From positions 1-64,000 of the forward strand of contig DAOTWA010000013.1 of assembly GCA_034435955.1 (NCBI GenBank): 64,000 nucleotides of DNA, read 5' to 3'. Each line of letters starts with the position of its first letter. Position 1 is the stretch's first letter. This DNA is from DAOTWA01 sp034435955. Lineage in GTDB: Bacteria > Chloroflexota > Anaerolineae > Anaerolineales > Anaerolineaceae. This document shows positions 17,472 to 25,528 of this stretch, piece after piece. A program made the translations under genes and the position numbers. The notes under the pieces were generated by a model. It did no database searches and was not told where the DNA came from. It saw only the letters and a program-made list of their open reading frames with translations.

Positions 17472-17978
17472 ATGGGCTTTAATCCATCCACGTTGGGAAG
17501 TTTCGTGCTGATTCTAACCGGGTTTGGCGCGGCGTTCATCGCCGCGCTGTGGATCAGCCTGGTAATCTGGACCTTTCGCGACGCGCGCGCCCGAACGCGC
17601 GACCCTCTTACGCGCATCCTGGCCGTGCTGGTCGTGGCGGTGTTGTTTCTGCCTGGCCTGCTCGTCTATATGATCCTGCGCCCGACGCGTACGCTCGAGG
17701 AAGAATACCAGCACACGCTGGAGGAAGAATCTCTCCTCCAGGCCATCGAGGAGAACCCGCTCTGCCCTGGCTGTGGGCGGCGCATCCGCGAGGATTGGCT
17801 GGTATGCCCCAACTGCCACACGCGCTTGAAGAAATCCTGCGCGAACTGCGGCCGCCTCATGGAGCTGCCCTGGAACCTGTGTCCCTACTGTGGGACGCCC
17901 GCCCCCGGCGTACGCCTTGAAGCCGCCAGCCTGGGAGAGTTCATCTCCTCTCCATCCGAAGATTCGGGAGAGAGCTAG
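17472..17978 (+). CDS. Membrane protein with double zinc ribbon
   Basis: A 168-residue protein. Two N-terminal transmembrane helices (about 9-33 and 47-67) are followed by a short Glu-rich linker and a cytoplasmic double zinc ribbon: CPGC...CPNC and CANC...CPYC. The C-terminus is acidic and Ser-rich. Double zinc ribbons of this kind usually bind proteins or nucleic acids, and the family is common but uncharacterised in Chloroflexota. It has an extended -10 promoter and a short leader. The downstream kinase gene has its own -10, so the two need not be cotranscribed. Confidence 0.8.
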   Translation: MGFNPSTLGSFVLILTGFGAAFIAALWISLVIWTFRDARARTRDPLTRILAVLVVAVLFLPGLLVYMILRPTRTLEEEYQHTLEEESLLQAIEENPLCPGCGRRIREDWLVCPNCHTRLKKSCANCGRLMELPWNLCPYCGTPAPGVRLEAASLGEFISSPSEDSGES

Positions 17979-18023
17979 CGGGTGCCTTCCCGCCACGGAT
18001 AACCCGATACCCCGTCCCTCAGG

Positions 18024-18029
18024 TATAAT
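18024..18029 (+). promoter_or_regulatory. -10 element that implies a leaderless kinase mRNA
   Basis: TATAAT ends 6 bases before the ATG at 18036, so a transcript starting at the usual distance would begin at or next to the A of the start codon. No Shine-Dalgarno sequence lies before this ATG. Confidence 0.5.
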
Positions 18030-18035
18030 GAGCCC

Positions 18036-18893
18036 ATGTTCACTTTGCGCTCCATCGAACCGATTGATTACCTGGTCATTGGCCATCTCACCCAGGATCG
18101 AAAACCAGGGGGGCTCGAATTGGGCGGCACGGCGGCGTACGCGGCTTTAACCGCCAAAGCGCTTGGCTGGCGCGTGGGCATCGTGACTTCCTTCAAACAC
18201 GATCTCGACCTTAGTCCTCTGGAAGGCATCCAGATTGCTGCCGTACCTGCCGAGCAGTGTACTACTTTCGAGAACGTCGTAACCCCCCACGGGCGTGTGC
18301 AGCGCCTGTTTTCACTGGCCGAGCGCTTGGACGCCGCCTTGGTGCCCGAGACGTGGCGGAGCGCTGCGATCGTCCACCTAGGCCCGGTGGCTCAAGAAAT
18401 CGAGCCAACGATCGTGCGAGCCTTCCCCGATAGCCTGATCGGGGTGACGGCGCAGGGTTGGTTGCGCACCTGGGACAAGGAAGGTCATGTGCGTCCCGGC
18501 GAGTGGCCCGAGATGCGCTTCGTCCTTGAACGCGCCGGCGCCGCCGTGATCAGCCTGGAGGACGTGGACGGGGATGAGGAGCGCATCGAAGAAATGGCCT
18601 CTTCGGTGCGCGTGCTGGCAGTGACCGAGGCTGCAGAGGGCGCGCGCGTGTACTGGAATGGCGACCTGCGTCGTTTCCCCGCCCCTAAAGTGCCGGAGGT
18701 CGACTCGGTCGGCGCGGGGGACGTCTTTGCGGCGGCCTTCTTCACCCGCCTGTATACCACCCGCGATCCCTGGGAGGCCGCCCGTTTCGCCAACCAGATC
18801 GCGGCGCAATCGGTAACCCGCCCTGGACTGCTCGGTGCGCCCACCCAGGATGAGGTGGACGCCGCCATGATCGAAGTCGTCAAGCGTTACTAG
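18036..18893 (+). CDS. PfkB-family carbohydrate kinase
   Basis: A 285-residue ribokinase/PfkB-fold sugar or nucleoside kinase. The C-terminal signature DSVGAGDVFAAAF carries the anion hole and catalytic Asp, and the N-terminal GGTAAYAALTAKALG corresponds to the first PfkB signature. It is slightly short and its lid region is reduced, as in many Chloroflexota PfkB proteins annotated only at the family level. The substrate cannot be told from sequence. The start codon sits just after a TATAAT, suggesting a leaderless message. parA follows 28 bases downstream. Confidence 0.87.
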   Translation: MFTLRSIEPIDYLVIGHLTQDRKPGGLELGGTAAYAALTAKALGWRVGIVTSFKHDLDLSPLEGIQIAAVPAEQCTTFENVVTPHGRVQRLFSLAERLDAALVPETWRSAAIVHLGPVAQEIEPTIVRAFPDSLIGVTAQGWLRTWDKEGHVRPGEWPEMRFVLERAGAAVISLEDVDGDEERIEEMASSVRVLAVTEAAEGARVYWNGDLRRFPAPKVPEVDSVGAGDVFAAAFFTRLYTTRDPWEAARFANQIAAQSVTRPGLLGAPTQDEVDAAMIEVVKRY

Positions 18894-18921
18894 CCCGATT
18901 CGAACGCGGACGGCTGAAAAG

Positions 18922-19713
18922 ATGGGACGCATCTACACGCTGGTCAATCAAAAAGGAGGGGTCGGCAAGACCACCTCGGCCATCAGTCTGGGCGCATATC
19001 TGGCGTATTATGGGCAGCGCGTGCTGCTGATCGACCTGGATCCACAGGCAAATGCAACTTCCAGCCTGGGAATCAATAAAAACAGCGTAAAGAGCGGTAC
19101 TTACGAGGCATTGATCGGGGCTGCGCCGGTCGCGGCCTGCGTGCTGCACAATCCGCGTTTCAAGATATCGCTGCTGCCTTCCTCGCCCGCCTTGGCCGGT
19201 GCGGAAGTCGAGCTGGTCAACGCTTCGCGCCGCGAGACGCGCCTGAAGGATGCCCTGGCGCCTGCCGCAGAACGGTATGACTACATCCTGGTGGACTGTC
19301 CTCCATCCTTGGGACTGTTGACGCTCAACGGGCTGATCGCTGCGCGGGATGGCGTATTGATCCCGGTGCAGTGCGAATACCTGGCCCTGGAAGGCCTGGG
19401 AGCCTTGACCGCCACGCTGAACCGGGTGCGTGCATCCCTTTACCCTGGCCTGAAGGTGCGCGGGGTGATCCTCACCATGTTCGACGGGCGTACGCGGCTC
19501 TCCTGGGATGTGGTTAACGAGGTGCGGCGCGTTTTCCCTACCCAGGTCTTCCACACGGTGATCCCACGTTCGATCCGCCTGGCGGAAGCGCCATCCTACG
19601 GGCAGCCGATCAGTGTATATGCACCCGATTCGCATGCCGCCCGGGCTTATTCGGCCCTCGCACAGGAAATTTTGGAGGCGGATGGGGTGCGTATTCCCGC
19701 ATTAACCCAATAA
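18922..19713 (+). CDS. parA: Chromosome-partitioning ATPase ParA/Soj
   Basis: A 263-residue ParA-type ATPase acting in the cytosol on the nucleoid with ParB to segregate chromosome origins. The deviant Walker A KGGVGKTT occupies residues 11-18, the ILVDCPPSLG box is Walker B, and LIDLDPQAN follows the usual pattern. Nine bases separate it from parB. The window holds no dnaA or rnpA-rpmH, and I found no clear parS site nearby, so the origin is not necessarily here. Confidence 0.96.
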   Translation: MGRIYTLVNQKGGVGKTTSAISLGAYLAYYGQRVLLIDLDPQANATSSLGINKNSVKSGTYEALIGAAPVAACVLHNPRFKISLLPSSPALAGAEVELVNASRRETRLKDALAPAAERYDYILVDCPPSLGLLTLNGLIAARDGVLIPVQCEYLALEGLGALTATLNRVRASLYPGLKVRGVILTMFDGRTRLSWDVVNEVRRVFPTQVFHTVIPRSIRLAEAPSYGQPISVYAPDSHAARAYSALAQEILEADGVRIPALTQ

Positions 19714-19722
19714 GGACAGGCC

Positions 19723-20574
19723 ATGCCACGCAAATCAGGCCTCGGAAAAGGATTGGATGCGCTGATCCCAGGCGGCGAAGAAGGCCCCCAGGGCGGCCCA
19801 ACCTTCCTGCCGATCGAAAAGATCTGCGCCAACCCGCGCCAGCCGCGCGAAAATATCGATCCCGAAGGACTGGCCGACCTGGTCAGTTCGATTCGTGAGC
19901 ATGGCATCCTCCAGCCGCTGATCGTCACGCGTGACGAGGACAAAGACGAGTACAGCCTGATCGCCGGGGAGCGGCGGTTGCGAGCCGCCCAGTTGGCCGG
20001 CCTGGAGCAGGTGCCGGTGATCGTGCGCCGCGTCAGTGAGCAGTTGCAGCTCGAGCTGGCCCTCATCGAGAACCTGCAGCGCGCCGACCTGACACCGCTG
20101 GAAACCGCTGAAGCCTACCGCCAGCTCGTCGAGGATTTCGGCCTGCAGCACGAAGAAGTGGCCGCCAGGGTTGGCAAGAGCCGCGCCGCGGTGACCAATA
20201 CGCTGCGCCTGCTCAAGCTGCCCGTCGAGGTGCAGTCGGCGCTTCGCGAAGGGAAGATCAGCGAAGGCCACGCCCGCGCCTTGCTTGGATTGAACAGCAC
20301 CGCGGCGCAACTGGCCGCGTTGAAAGCTGTTTTGGACAAAGAATTAAGTGTGCGTAAGACCGAAGAGCTGGTGCGCAAACTGCTCGGCGAGCGCCCTGAG
20401 CGCCCTCCGGCAGCCGCCCATCCGCCGGAGATCATGGCGCTGGAGGAGCGTTTGCGGGCGCGCCTGGGAACAAGGGTGACGGTGCGGCATGGCAAAAAAG
20501 GGGGAAGTGTGGTCATCCATTACTATTCAGACGAGGAGCTTGACGCGATCGTTTCTCAAATATTGGGCGAGTGA
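19723..20574 (+). CDS. parB: Chromosome-partitioning protein ParB
   Basis: A 283-residue ParB. It has the N-terminal SGLGKGLDALIP region that stimulates ParA, the CTP-binding GERRLRAAQ motif, the ENLQRADLTPLE segment, a helix-turn-helix (VAARVGKSRAAVTNTLRLL) that reads parS, and a C-terminal dimerisation domain. It loads as a CTP-dependent clamp at parS. It starts 9 bases after parA and ends 3 bases before the amidohydrolase, so all three are probably cotranscribed. Confidence 0.97.
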   Translation: MPRKSGLGKGLDALIPGGEEGPQGGPTFLPIEKICANPRQPRENIDPEGLADLVSSIREHGILQPLIVTRDEDKDEYSLIAGERRLRAAQLAGLEQVPVIVRRVSEQLQLELALIENLQRADLTPLETAEAYRQLVEDFGLQHEEVAARVGKSRAAVTNTLRLLKLPVEVQSALREGKISEGHARALLGLNSTAAQLAALKAVLDKELSVRKTEELVRKLLGERPERPPAAAHPPEIMALEERLRARLGTRVTVRHGKKGGSVVIHYYSDEELDAIVSQILGE

Positions 20575-20577
20575 ATC

Positions 20578-22164
20578 ATGCTGATCCTGTACAACGCCAA
20601 AATTTATACCCTCGATGAGGCTCAGCCGAATGCGACTGCCCTGGCAATCCAATCCGGGCGGATCATCGCGGTGGGAAGTGACTTCGAGGTATTGTCGCAT
20701 TACGGCAGAGGCGCCCTGCGCCGTGAGATGGGAGGCGCCGTCATCTGGCCTGGACTTACCGATGCGCACATTCACCTCCAGAACTATGCGCTCGGTTTGG
20801 CTAAAGTAGACTGCGAAACGGCTACCCGGGAGGAATGCCTGCGGCGGGTGGCTGAGCGGGCGCGCGTCACCCCGCCTGGCGCCTGGATACTCGGCCACGG
20901 CTGGAACCAGAACCTCTGGCCCGAGGGATTTGGCACCGCCGCCGATCTGGATGCCGTCTCGGCCGGTCATCCGGTTTATCTGACGGCCAAATCGCTGCAC
21001 GCCGCCTGGGCCAACAGTGCGGCGCTTGCCGCAGCCGGTGTGAACGAGCATACCCCTGACCCGCCGGACGGCAGGCTTGAACGCCACGCGTCTGGCCGGC
21101 CAACCGGCATACTGTTCGAGGGCGCTGTTCGCCTGATCGAGAAAGTCATCCCCCGCCCATCCGTAGAGGAGATCGCTGCAGCGATCGAAGCTTCCCAAAC
21201 CAGCCTGTGGTCCATGGGAGTGACCGCTGTCCACGATTTCGACCGGCGTGATTGCTTCGCCGCCTTGCAACAGCTGCGAGAGCGCGGTCGGCTGCATTTG
21301 CGTGTGCTGAAGAGCATACCTTTGGAAGACCTGCCTCACGCGGTTGAGTTGGGCCTGCGCAGCGGATTGGGGGATGACCTCCTGCGTGTGGGCGGGGTGA
21401 AGATTTTCGCCGATGGGGCCCTCGGCCCACGCACCGCCGCCATGCTCCAGCCTTACGAAGGCGAGGACAGCTACACCGGCATGCTGATGCTGGATGCGGA
21501 GGAAATTCTTGCGCATGGCCGCGCGGCAGTCGAAACTGGCCTGAGTCTTGCAATCCATGCCATTGGTGATCGCGCCAACCACGAAGTGCTGGAAGCGTTC
21601 GCGCAGCTTCGCGCCTACGAGCGCGAACGAAACCTGCCGCCGCTGAGACACCGCATCGAGCACGTCCAGGTCATCCATCCGCATGATTTGGGTCGCCTGG
21701 CCAGGCTGGGCATCATCGCTTCTATGCAACCTCTGCACGCCACGTCGGACATGGTTATGGCTGAAAGGCATTGGGGTGAACGAGCAAAACTATCCTACGC
21801 ATGGCGTTCGTTGCTGGATCAGGGCACGAAGATGGCCTTCGGCTCGGATGCGCCCGTAGAAGTGCCCAATCCTTTTTGGGGGTTGCACGCCGCCGTCACC
21901 CGCCGCAGCCGGGATGGTTCGCCCGGAGAGGAGGGCTGGATGCCAGAGCAGCGCATTCGCCTGGATGAAGCCTTACGGGCGTACACCATCGGCGCGGCGT
22001 ACGCAGCCGGATGGGAGGATCGCGCTGGCCGGCTTGCGCCGGGGTATTTCGCGGATCTCCTCGTCCTCGACCGCGACCCGTTCTTGATGCCGCCCGCCGA
22101 ACTCTACGCCGCCCAACCGGTCGCCACTATGGTCGCCGGGGAATGGGTGTGGCAGAGAGGATAA
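20578..22164 (+). CDS. Metal-dependent amidohydrolase (YtcJ-like)
   Basis: A 528-residue amidohydrolase-superfamily enzyme of the YtcJ/Amidohydro_3 group. Motifs are the first metal pair DAHIH (LTDAHIHL), a later HAIGDRAN segment, a His in HRIEHVQV, and the GSDAPVEVPNP metal Asp. Members hydrolyse amides or formamides; the substrate is not predictable. The ATG lies 3 bases after parB. Its position in the parAB transcript looks incidental. A 414-residue frame on the opposite strand is a shadow of this gene. Confidence 0.9.
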   Translation: MLILYNAKIYTLDEAQPNATALAIQSGRIIAVGSDFEVLSHYGRGALRREMGGAVIWPGLTDAHIHLQNYALGLAKVDCETATREECLRRVAERARVTPPGAWILGHGWNQNLWPEGFGTAADLDAVSAGHPVYLTAKSLHAAWANSAALAAAGVNEHTPDPPDGRLERHASGRPTGILFEGAVRLIEKVIPRPSVEEIAAAIEASQTSLWSMGVTAVHDFDRRDCFAALQQLRERGRLHLRVLKSIPLEDLPHAVELGLRSGLGDDLLRVGGVKIFADGALGPRTAAMLQPYEGEDSYTGMLMLDAEEILAHGRAAVETGLSLAIHAIGDRANHEVLEAFAQLRAYERERNLPPLRHRIEHVQVIHPHDLGRLARLGIIASMQPLHATSDMVMAERHWGERAKLSYAWRSLLDQGTKMAFGSDAPVEVPNPFWGLHAAVTRRSRDGSPGEEGWMPEQRIRLDEALRAYTIGAAYAAGWEDRAGRLAPGYFADLLVLDRDPFLMPPAELYAAQPVATMVAGEWVWQRG

Positions 22165-22171
22165 AATCGCC

Positions 22172-23206
22172 GTGAATGCTGTTACACCCCTGACGCCGGA
22201 GATCCTCGTTCCTCGTTTGGGAGATTATCTGGTCGAGAAAGGCGTTCTCTCGCGCTCAGACCTGTTGAGCGCGCTGAAACGCCAGGAGGAATTGCGCGAG
22301 CAGGGAAAACCAATCCTGCTCGGCGAGCTATTGATCCAGCTTGGACTGATCGACCGCCCGACCTTGGACGGCGCGGTCACTGAGCAAATCATCCAGCTCC
22401 GCGCCGCCCTGCAGGAAACCAACCGTCAGCTCGAGCGACGGGTCGAGGAACGCACCGCTGAGCTGCAAAAGGCCCTTAAAAAGTTGTCCGAGCTGAACCA
22501 GCTCAAATCCAACATCATCTCCAACATCTCCCATGAGCTGCGTACGCCGATGACCCACATGAAGGGCTACCTTGAGCTGCTCATCTCCGGCTCGTTAGGG
22601 GAGCTGAATCCCCAGCAGCAGAATGCCCTCGAAGTCATGCAGCGTTCTTCGGACCGGCTGGAGCGCTTGATCGAGGACCTGATACAGTTTTCCATGGCGT
22701 CGCGAGGAGAGTTCACTTTGCGGCCTTCGCGCCTGGATGTGAACATCCTGTTCAATACGGCGGTCGCTCGTTCTCGCTCGAAGGCCAACGACCGCAATGT
22801 CACGGTTGAGATAAAGGCGCCCGAAATGCTGCCCCTGGTGATGGCGGACGAAGAAAAGATCACCTGGGTGGTGATGCAGCTCCTCGATAATGCCATCAAA
22901 TTCACTCCGTCTGGTGGTAGGGTCTCTCTGGAAGCCAGCGAAGAAGGCGAATTCGTCCAGGTGAGCGTGCAGGATACCGGCATCGGCATTCCCAAAGAAC
23001 GCCAGGAGGAAATCTTCGAGGCTTTCCATCAGTTGGATGGCTCCACCACCCGTCGTTATGGGGGCACCGGCCTGGGCCTGGCGCTGGTGCGACAGATTGT
23101 CGAAGCGCACGGTTCGATGGTGCGGGTTTCATCCGAAGTGAACCGTGGCAGCCGCTTTGAATTCTTGCTGCCCATCTCCAAGGATGTGGTGCCCACCAAC
23201 GGATAG
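22172..23206 (+). CDS. Cytosolic histidine kinase with N-terminal MshEN-like tandem motif
   Basis: A 344-residue kinase without membrane helices. Residues 15-38 match RLGxx(L/V/I)2xxG(L/V/I)2xxxxLxxxLxxQ, the 24-residue MshEN motif that binds c-di-GMP, and residues 49-72 match it again except that the first Arg is Leu. A coiled coil (about 73-115) leads to the H-box SHELRTP with His121 and then an ATPase domain with DTGIGIPKE and GTGLGLALV boxes. The spacer between the two motifs is 11 residues, longer than the 5 of MshE. Start GTG with AGAGAGG upstream. A second kinase and a regulator follow. Binding of c-di-GMP is inferred, not shown. Confidence 0.88.
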   Translation: MNAVTPLTPEILVPRLGDYLVEKGVLSRSDLLSALKRQEELREQGKPILLGELLIQLGLIDRPTLDGAVTEQIIQLRAALQETNRQLERRVEERTAELQKALKKLSELNQLKSNIISNISHELRTPMTHMKGYLELLISGSLGELNPQQQNALEVMQRSSDRLERLIEDLIQFSMASRGEFTLRPSRLDVNILFNTAVARSRSKANDRNVTVEIKAPEMLPLVMADEEKITWVVMQLLDNAIKFTPSGGRVSLEASEEGEFVQVSVQDTGIGIPKERQEEIFEAFHQLDGSTTRRYGGTGLGLALVRQIVEAHGSMVRVSSEVNRGSRFEFLLPISKDVVPTNG

Positions 23207-23241
23207 AGCAGGGTGCATGAAGTTTACCGGTAGGGAAGTGC

Positions 23242-24486
23242 ATGAAACAAAGAGGGAAGGCCATGACTGCGACCATAAAAATGGAGAGCGTGAGCGATTC
23301 CGTGCTGGATGTTCTGCTGGCCGTCAGCCGGGTAGCCAACCAGGAAAGCGAATGGCGCCCGGCATTGGACAAAATTGTCAGGCACATTCGTTCCTTATTC
23401 ATCTTCGACAATTTGGTGATCTACCTGCCGGAAGCCGAAAGCAGCGCTCTGGAGGTGGCCTACGCGCGGGTTATCGGCCGCGGGCGCAGTTCCAGCGGAG
23501 ACATTTCCTGGGGTGAAGCCGTAGCCACACAGGTATTTGGACTGGGCGAGAAATTCCTGCAGCAGCCGCCCGCCGGAGCCAGTGAAAGTGACCGTCTGAG
23601 CCAGCCTTACTTGCTCGGCCTGCCATTAAAGCTGGAAAAAGAGACCATCGGCGCAGTGGTCTTCATCCGCTTTGGCGGGCCTGAATACAACGAAACCAAC
23701 TTACGTTTGGCCAGCTTCTTTGCCGAAGTGGTCACCCATCTGATCGTCCGCCAGCGGCTCAAAGGCAGCCAGGAAAAGCTGGAAGCTCAGCAGCAGCAGG
23801 TGCGCCTGCAAGAGGATTTTATTTCCACTATCTCGCACGAGCTGCTCACTCCGCTGGGTTTTATCAAGGGCTACACGACCACCCTGCTGCGCCCGGATAC
23901 GTCCTGGGACGAGAGCAATCGGCGCGAGTTCCTCACCATCATCGATGAGGAGACCGACCGCCTTCAAGAATTGATCGATAACCTCCTGGATTCAGCCCGG
24001 CTGCAGAGCGGCAGCCTGCGCATCGAATTCCAGCCGGTGCGCCTGGATGCGGTGCTGAAAGACGTGGTTCTGCGCGCCCGCGCCCATCATAAAGGCCTCC
24101 ACGCCGTCTTGGATTTGGGCGAGGTCATGCCGATCCAGGGTGATCCGCGCCGGCTCTCGCAGGTGTTTGAAAACCTGATCGGCAACGCGGTGAAATACGC
24201 GCCCGGCTCACCGGTGATTATCACCCTATCCACCGAAGAGCATCGCGTCCACCTCACCTTCCGCGATCATGGCCCCGGCATCCCGCCCCAGTACGTTCCG
24301 CATCTATTCGAGCGTTTCTTCCGCAACCCGGAGCAGCCGCCTGGCGTACGCGGATCAGGATTGGGGCTGTTCATCTGCCGGCAGATCATCGAAGCCCACC
24401 ATGGCGAGATCACAGCTGAATCGGCGTTGGGGGAGGGGACGACCTTTCACATCTATTTACCGTTTGTCCAGCCACAGGCAATCTAA
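23242..24486 (+). CDS. GAF-domain histidine kinase
   Basis: A 414-residue soluble sensor kinase with an N-terminal GAF domain (about 25-165), a short coiled coil (QEKLEAQQQQV), the H-box SHELLTPLG with His199, and a C-terminal HATPase domain (DHGPGIPPQ, GSGLGLFIC). GAF domains bind small ligands or chromophores; none can be named here. It lies 35 bases after the MshEN-type kinase and 21 before the response regulator, so two kinases may feed one regulator. Start ATG at 23242; the in-frame Met eight codons later (AMTATIK) is a possible alternative. Confidence 0.92.
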   Translation: MKQRGKAMTATIKMESVSDSVLDVLLAVSRVANQESEWRPALDKIVRHIRSLFIFDNLVIYLPEAESSALEVAYARVIGRGRSSSGDISWGEAVATQVFGLGEKFLQQPPAGASESDRLSQPYLLGLPLKLEKETIGAVVFIRFGGPEYNETNLRLASFFAEVVTHLIVRQRLKGSQEKLEAQQQQVRLQEDFISTISHELLTPLGFIKGYTTTLLRPDTSWDESNRREFLTIIDEETDRLQELIDNLLDSARLQSGSLRIEFQPVRLDAVLKDVVLRARAHHKGLHAVLDLGEVMPIQGDPRRLSQVFENLIGNAVKYAPGSPVIITLSTEEHRVHLTFRDHGPGIPPQYVPHLFERFFRNPEQPPGVRGSGLGLFICRQIIEAHHGEITAESALGEGTTFHIYLPFVQPQAI

Positions 24487-24507
24487 CAGCGGGAAAGGAG
24501 AGGCAGG

Positions 24508-25212
24508 ATGGCCACCCGTATCCTTATCGTTGACGACGAACCCCTGTATATCCGTTTGCTTCAAATCAATTTGTTGACCGAGGGCTATGAAGTAATCACG
24601 GCCACGAACGGCGAGGATGCTTTGGAAGCCATCACCACCAAATCGCCGGATTTGGTGATCCTGGACGTGATGATGCCGCGCCTTGACGGGATCACCACCT
24701 GCGAGCGTATTCGCCAATTCTCCAATTTGCCGATCATCATGCTGACCGCCAAAGGTGAGGAACAAGATCGCGTTCAGGGACTGAACGTTGGCGCCGATGA
24801 TTACATCGTTAAACCCTTCTCGGCCACCGAGCTGCTCGCCAGGGTGCGGGCGGTGTTGCGCCGCGCACAGACCACCCGGGAAAGCGCCCAGGAGCGTTAC
24901 TTCGAGCATGGCAATTTGAAAATCGACTTTGCGCGCGCTGAGGTCTGGCGCGATGGTAGACCAGTCTATCTTTCGGCCACCGAATACCGCCTGCTGATCC
25001 ACTTCGCACACCACATCGGCCAGGTGATCACCGCGGAGCAGTTACTGGTGGCCATCTGGGGCGAGCAATATCGCGAGGACAAGGAAATCCTGTGGGTGAG
25101 CATCGCCAGGCTGCGGCAAAAACTGGAAGATAACCCTCACCAGCCGGTGCACATCGTCACCCGATCGGGCTTGGGTTACCAGATGCCGATCTTCGAAAAA
25201 GAAAACGCCTGA
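24508..25212 (+). CDS. OmpR-family response regulator
   Basis: A 234-residue regulator: receiver domain with Asp9/Asp10, phosphoacceptor Asp53 (ILDVMMPRLDG) and VKPFSATELL, then a winged-helix DNA-binding domain ending in RSGLGYQMP. GGAAAGGAGAGG precedes the ATG. It follows two histidine kinases and precedes a small beta-rich protein and cpaF, which suggests control of this pilus or secretion ATPase or of another envelope process. Confidence 0.95.
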   Translation: MATRILIVDDEPLYIRLLQINLLTEGYEVITATNGEDALEAITTKSPDLVILDVMMPRLDGITTCERIRQFSNLPIIMLTAKGEEQDRVQGLNVGADDYIVKPFSATELLARVRAVLRRAQTTRESAQERYFEHGNLKIDFARAEVWRDGRPVYLSATEYRLLIHFAHHIGQVITAEQLLVAIWGEQYREDKEILWVSIARLRQKLEDNPHQPVHIVTRSGLGYQMPIFEKENA

Positions 25213-25225
25213 AAAAGGAGAGGGA

Positions 25226-25528
25226 ATGGCAACGGAATTCGACGATAAAGGCAAATATTTCACCAATGTGATCGCTAAGGTGCCCTTCACGGCGTTCATC
25301 CAGACTTCGCAGCACCTGATTCACGGAGTCATTCATGTTAAACGGGACGAGCGCGTGATCGACGAGCTGAACCTGCCCGAGTCCTTCCTGGCGGTCACCG
25401 ATGCGACCGTCTCGACATTGGAAGGGGAACAGCTCTATGCCTGCAAGTTCATGACCGTTAACCGCAGCCACATCGTCTGGCTGATACCTGAAACCGAGAT
25501 CACCTCTGAACAAAGGAAGTTTCAATGA
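25226..25528 (+). CDS. Small conserved protein, DUF6812-like
   Basis: A 100-residue protein predicted to be mostly beta-strand, with segments TSQHLIHGVIHVKRDERVIDEL, LAVTDATV and FMTVNRSHIVWL. I recognise the general layout of a small uncharacterised family (DUF6812-like) often next to type IV pilus or CpaF ATPases, but this is from memory and not certain. An AAAAAGGAGAGG ribosome site precedes the ATG. The stop overlaps the cpaF ATG by 4 bases, so the two are translationally coupled and probably work together. Confidence 0.75.
   Translation: MATEFDDKGKYFTNVIAKVPFTAFIQTSQHLIHGVIHVKRDERVIDELNLPESFLAVTDATVSTLEGEQLYACKFMTVNRSHIVWLIPETEITSEQRKFQ

Noticed and set aside
18700..20800. parS site near parA/parB
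   Set aside because: No 16-base palindrome close to TGTTTCACGTGAAACA was seen by eye; a systematic motif search is needed to be sure.
20527..21771. A 414-codon open frame on the minus strand
   Set aside because: It is antisense to a clear amidohydrolase with family motifs; its own translation has no recognisable domain.
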